Source of the DNA: an uncultured Clostridia bacterium
GTDB lineage: Bacteria; Bacillota; Clostridia; UBA1381
Direction of reading: 5' to 3'
Assembly: GCA_944391635.1 (NCBI GenBank)
Contig: CALXUL010000269.1
Span: 1-6,668, forward strand
Length of the DNA stretch: 6,668 nt
The notes under the pieces were generated by a model, which was not told the DNA's origin, did no database searches, and was given only the letters and a program-made list of their open reading frames with translations. The stretch's first letter is position 1, and every line of letters begins with the position of its first letter. The position numbers and the translations under genes are program-made. Shown piece after piece: positions 6,372 to 6,668 of the stretch.

Positions 6372-6668
6372 ATGAGAGATTTGAATATGATTAGATTTGA
6401 CAGATTTAAAGATGGCAAAAAGCATTGTTTGACGTTTAGTTATGATGATGGGGAAGTTCATGACAAGAGATTGATTGAAATTTTAAATAAATATGGAATG
6501 AAAGGTACATTCCACCTAAATTCAGGACATTTTGACTTGGATAATTATATTAAAGAAGAGGATGTAAGAAAGGTATATGCAGGGCATGAAGTATCATGTC
6601 ATTCAGTTACGCATCCTTTCCCCGACAGGATTCCAAGAGCCGAGTGGATGAGAGAAGTGTTTGAGGAC
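6372..6668 (+). CDS. Polysaccharide deacetylase (NodB/CE4 type), N-terminal part, cut by window edge
   Basis: The first 99 codons of a NodB-homology deacetylase; the gene continues past the window. Family members remove acetyl groups from N- or O-acetylated sugars such as peptidoglycan, chitin oligomers or xylan, using a divalent metal. LTFSYDDG (20-27) holds the paired Asp25/Asp26 of motif 1. YGMKGTFHLNSG (41-52) is the following strand, and AGHEVSCHSVTHP (70-82) carries the metal-binding H-x3-H pair, His77 and His81. There is no signal peptide or membrane helix at the N-terminus, so this form is probably cytoplasmic and may act on imported oligosaccharides. The start at 6372 is backed by AGGAAAGG at 6360-6367, four bases upstream; the in-frame ATG at 6387 has no site. 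The gap after the flavoprotein gene is 42 bases with no terminator, so it may share that operon. Confidence 0.85.
   Translation, partial: MRDLNMIRFDRFKDGKKHCLTFSYDDGEVHDKRLIEILNKYGMKGTFHLNSGHFDLDNYIKEEDVRKVYAGHEVSCHSVTHPFPDRIPRAEWMREVFED

Noticed and set aside
1..6668. CRISPR array, transposon ends, tRNA or phage attachment site
   Set aside because: No regularly spaced repeats, transposase fragments, cloverleaf or integrase-type sequences were found on either strand.

Overview
The window looks like chromosomal DNA from an AT-rich, low-GC Firmicute, most likely an anaerobic gut Clostridia member (Lachnospiraceae or Ruminococcaceae-like). This rests on strong AGGAGG-type ribosome binding sites, heavy use of ATA and AGA codons, consensus sigma-A promoters, and protein families typical of that group: a GLUG / Listeria-Bacteroides-repeat surface protein, a CmpB-type membrane protein, a domain-swapped family 3 glycosidase, and DUF1653. 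All six normal gene ends I can see use TAA. The species call is inference.

Region 1 (1-1425, +) is the C-terminal part of a large secreted or surface repeat protein. It is interrupted by an in-frame TGA at 844-846, and the same frame carries on past it with GLUG-type repeats to a TAA at 1423-1425. It is best read as one broken gene. Region 2 (1426-1655) holds no gene but has two strong hairpins, the second a bidirectional terminator between converging genes. Region 3 (1656-2198, -) encodes a five-helix CmpB/DUF1113-family membrane protein with a near-perfect promoter at 2237-2265.

Region 4 (2199-2420) is a divergent control region with a second consensus promoter (2325-2353) and a 12-bp palindrome. 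Region 5 (2421-5551, +) is a two-gene unit. An aldo/keto reductase that has lost its whole middle by an in-frame deletion is followed 38 bases later by a complete 889-residue GH3 beta-glucosidase-like enzyme with its two domains in reversed order. A hairpin terminator follows at 5555-5589.

Region 6 (5681 to the window end, +) is a likely second operon: DUF1653 protein, FMN-binding pyridoxamine-phosphate-oxidase-like protein, and the start of a NodB-type polysaccharide deacetylase cut by the window edge. Overall the window suggests a carbohydrate-using host-associated bacterium with intracellular glycoside processing and cell-surface functions. The two most notable points are the two damaged genes, one by a stop codon and one by a clean internal deletion. 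I see no CRISPR array, tRNA, rRNA or insertion sequence, and no clear undescribed system.
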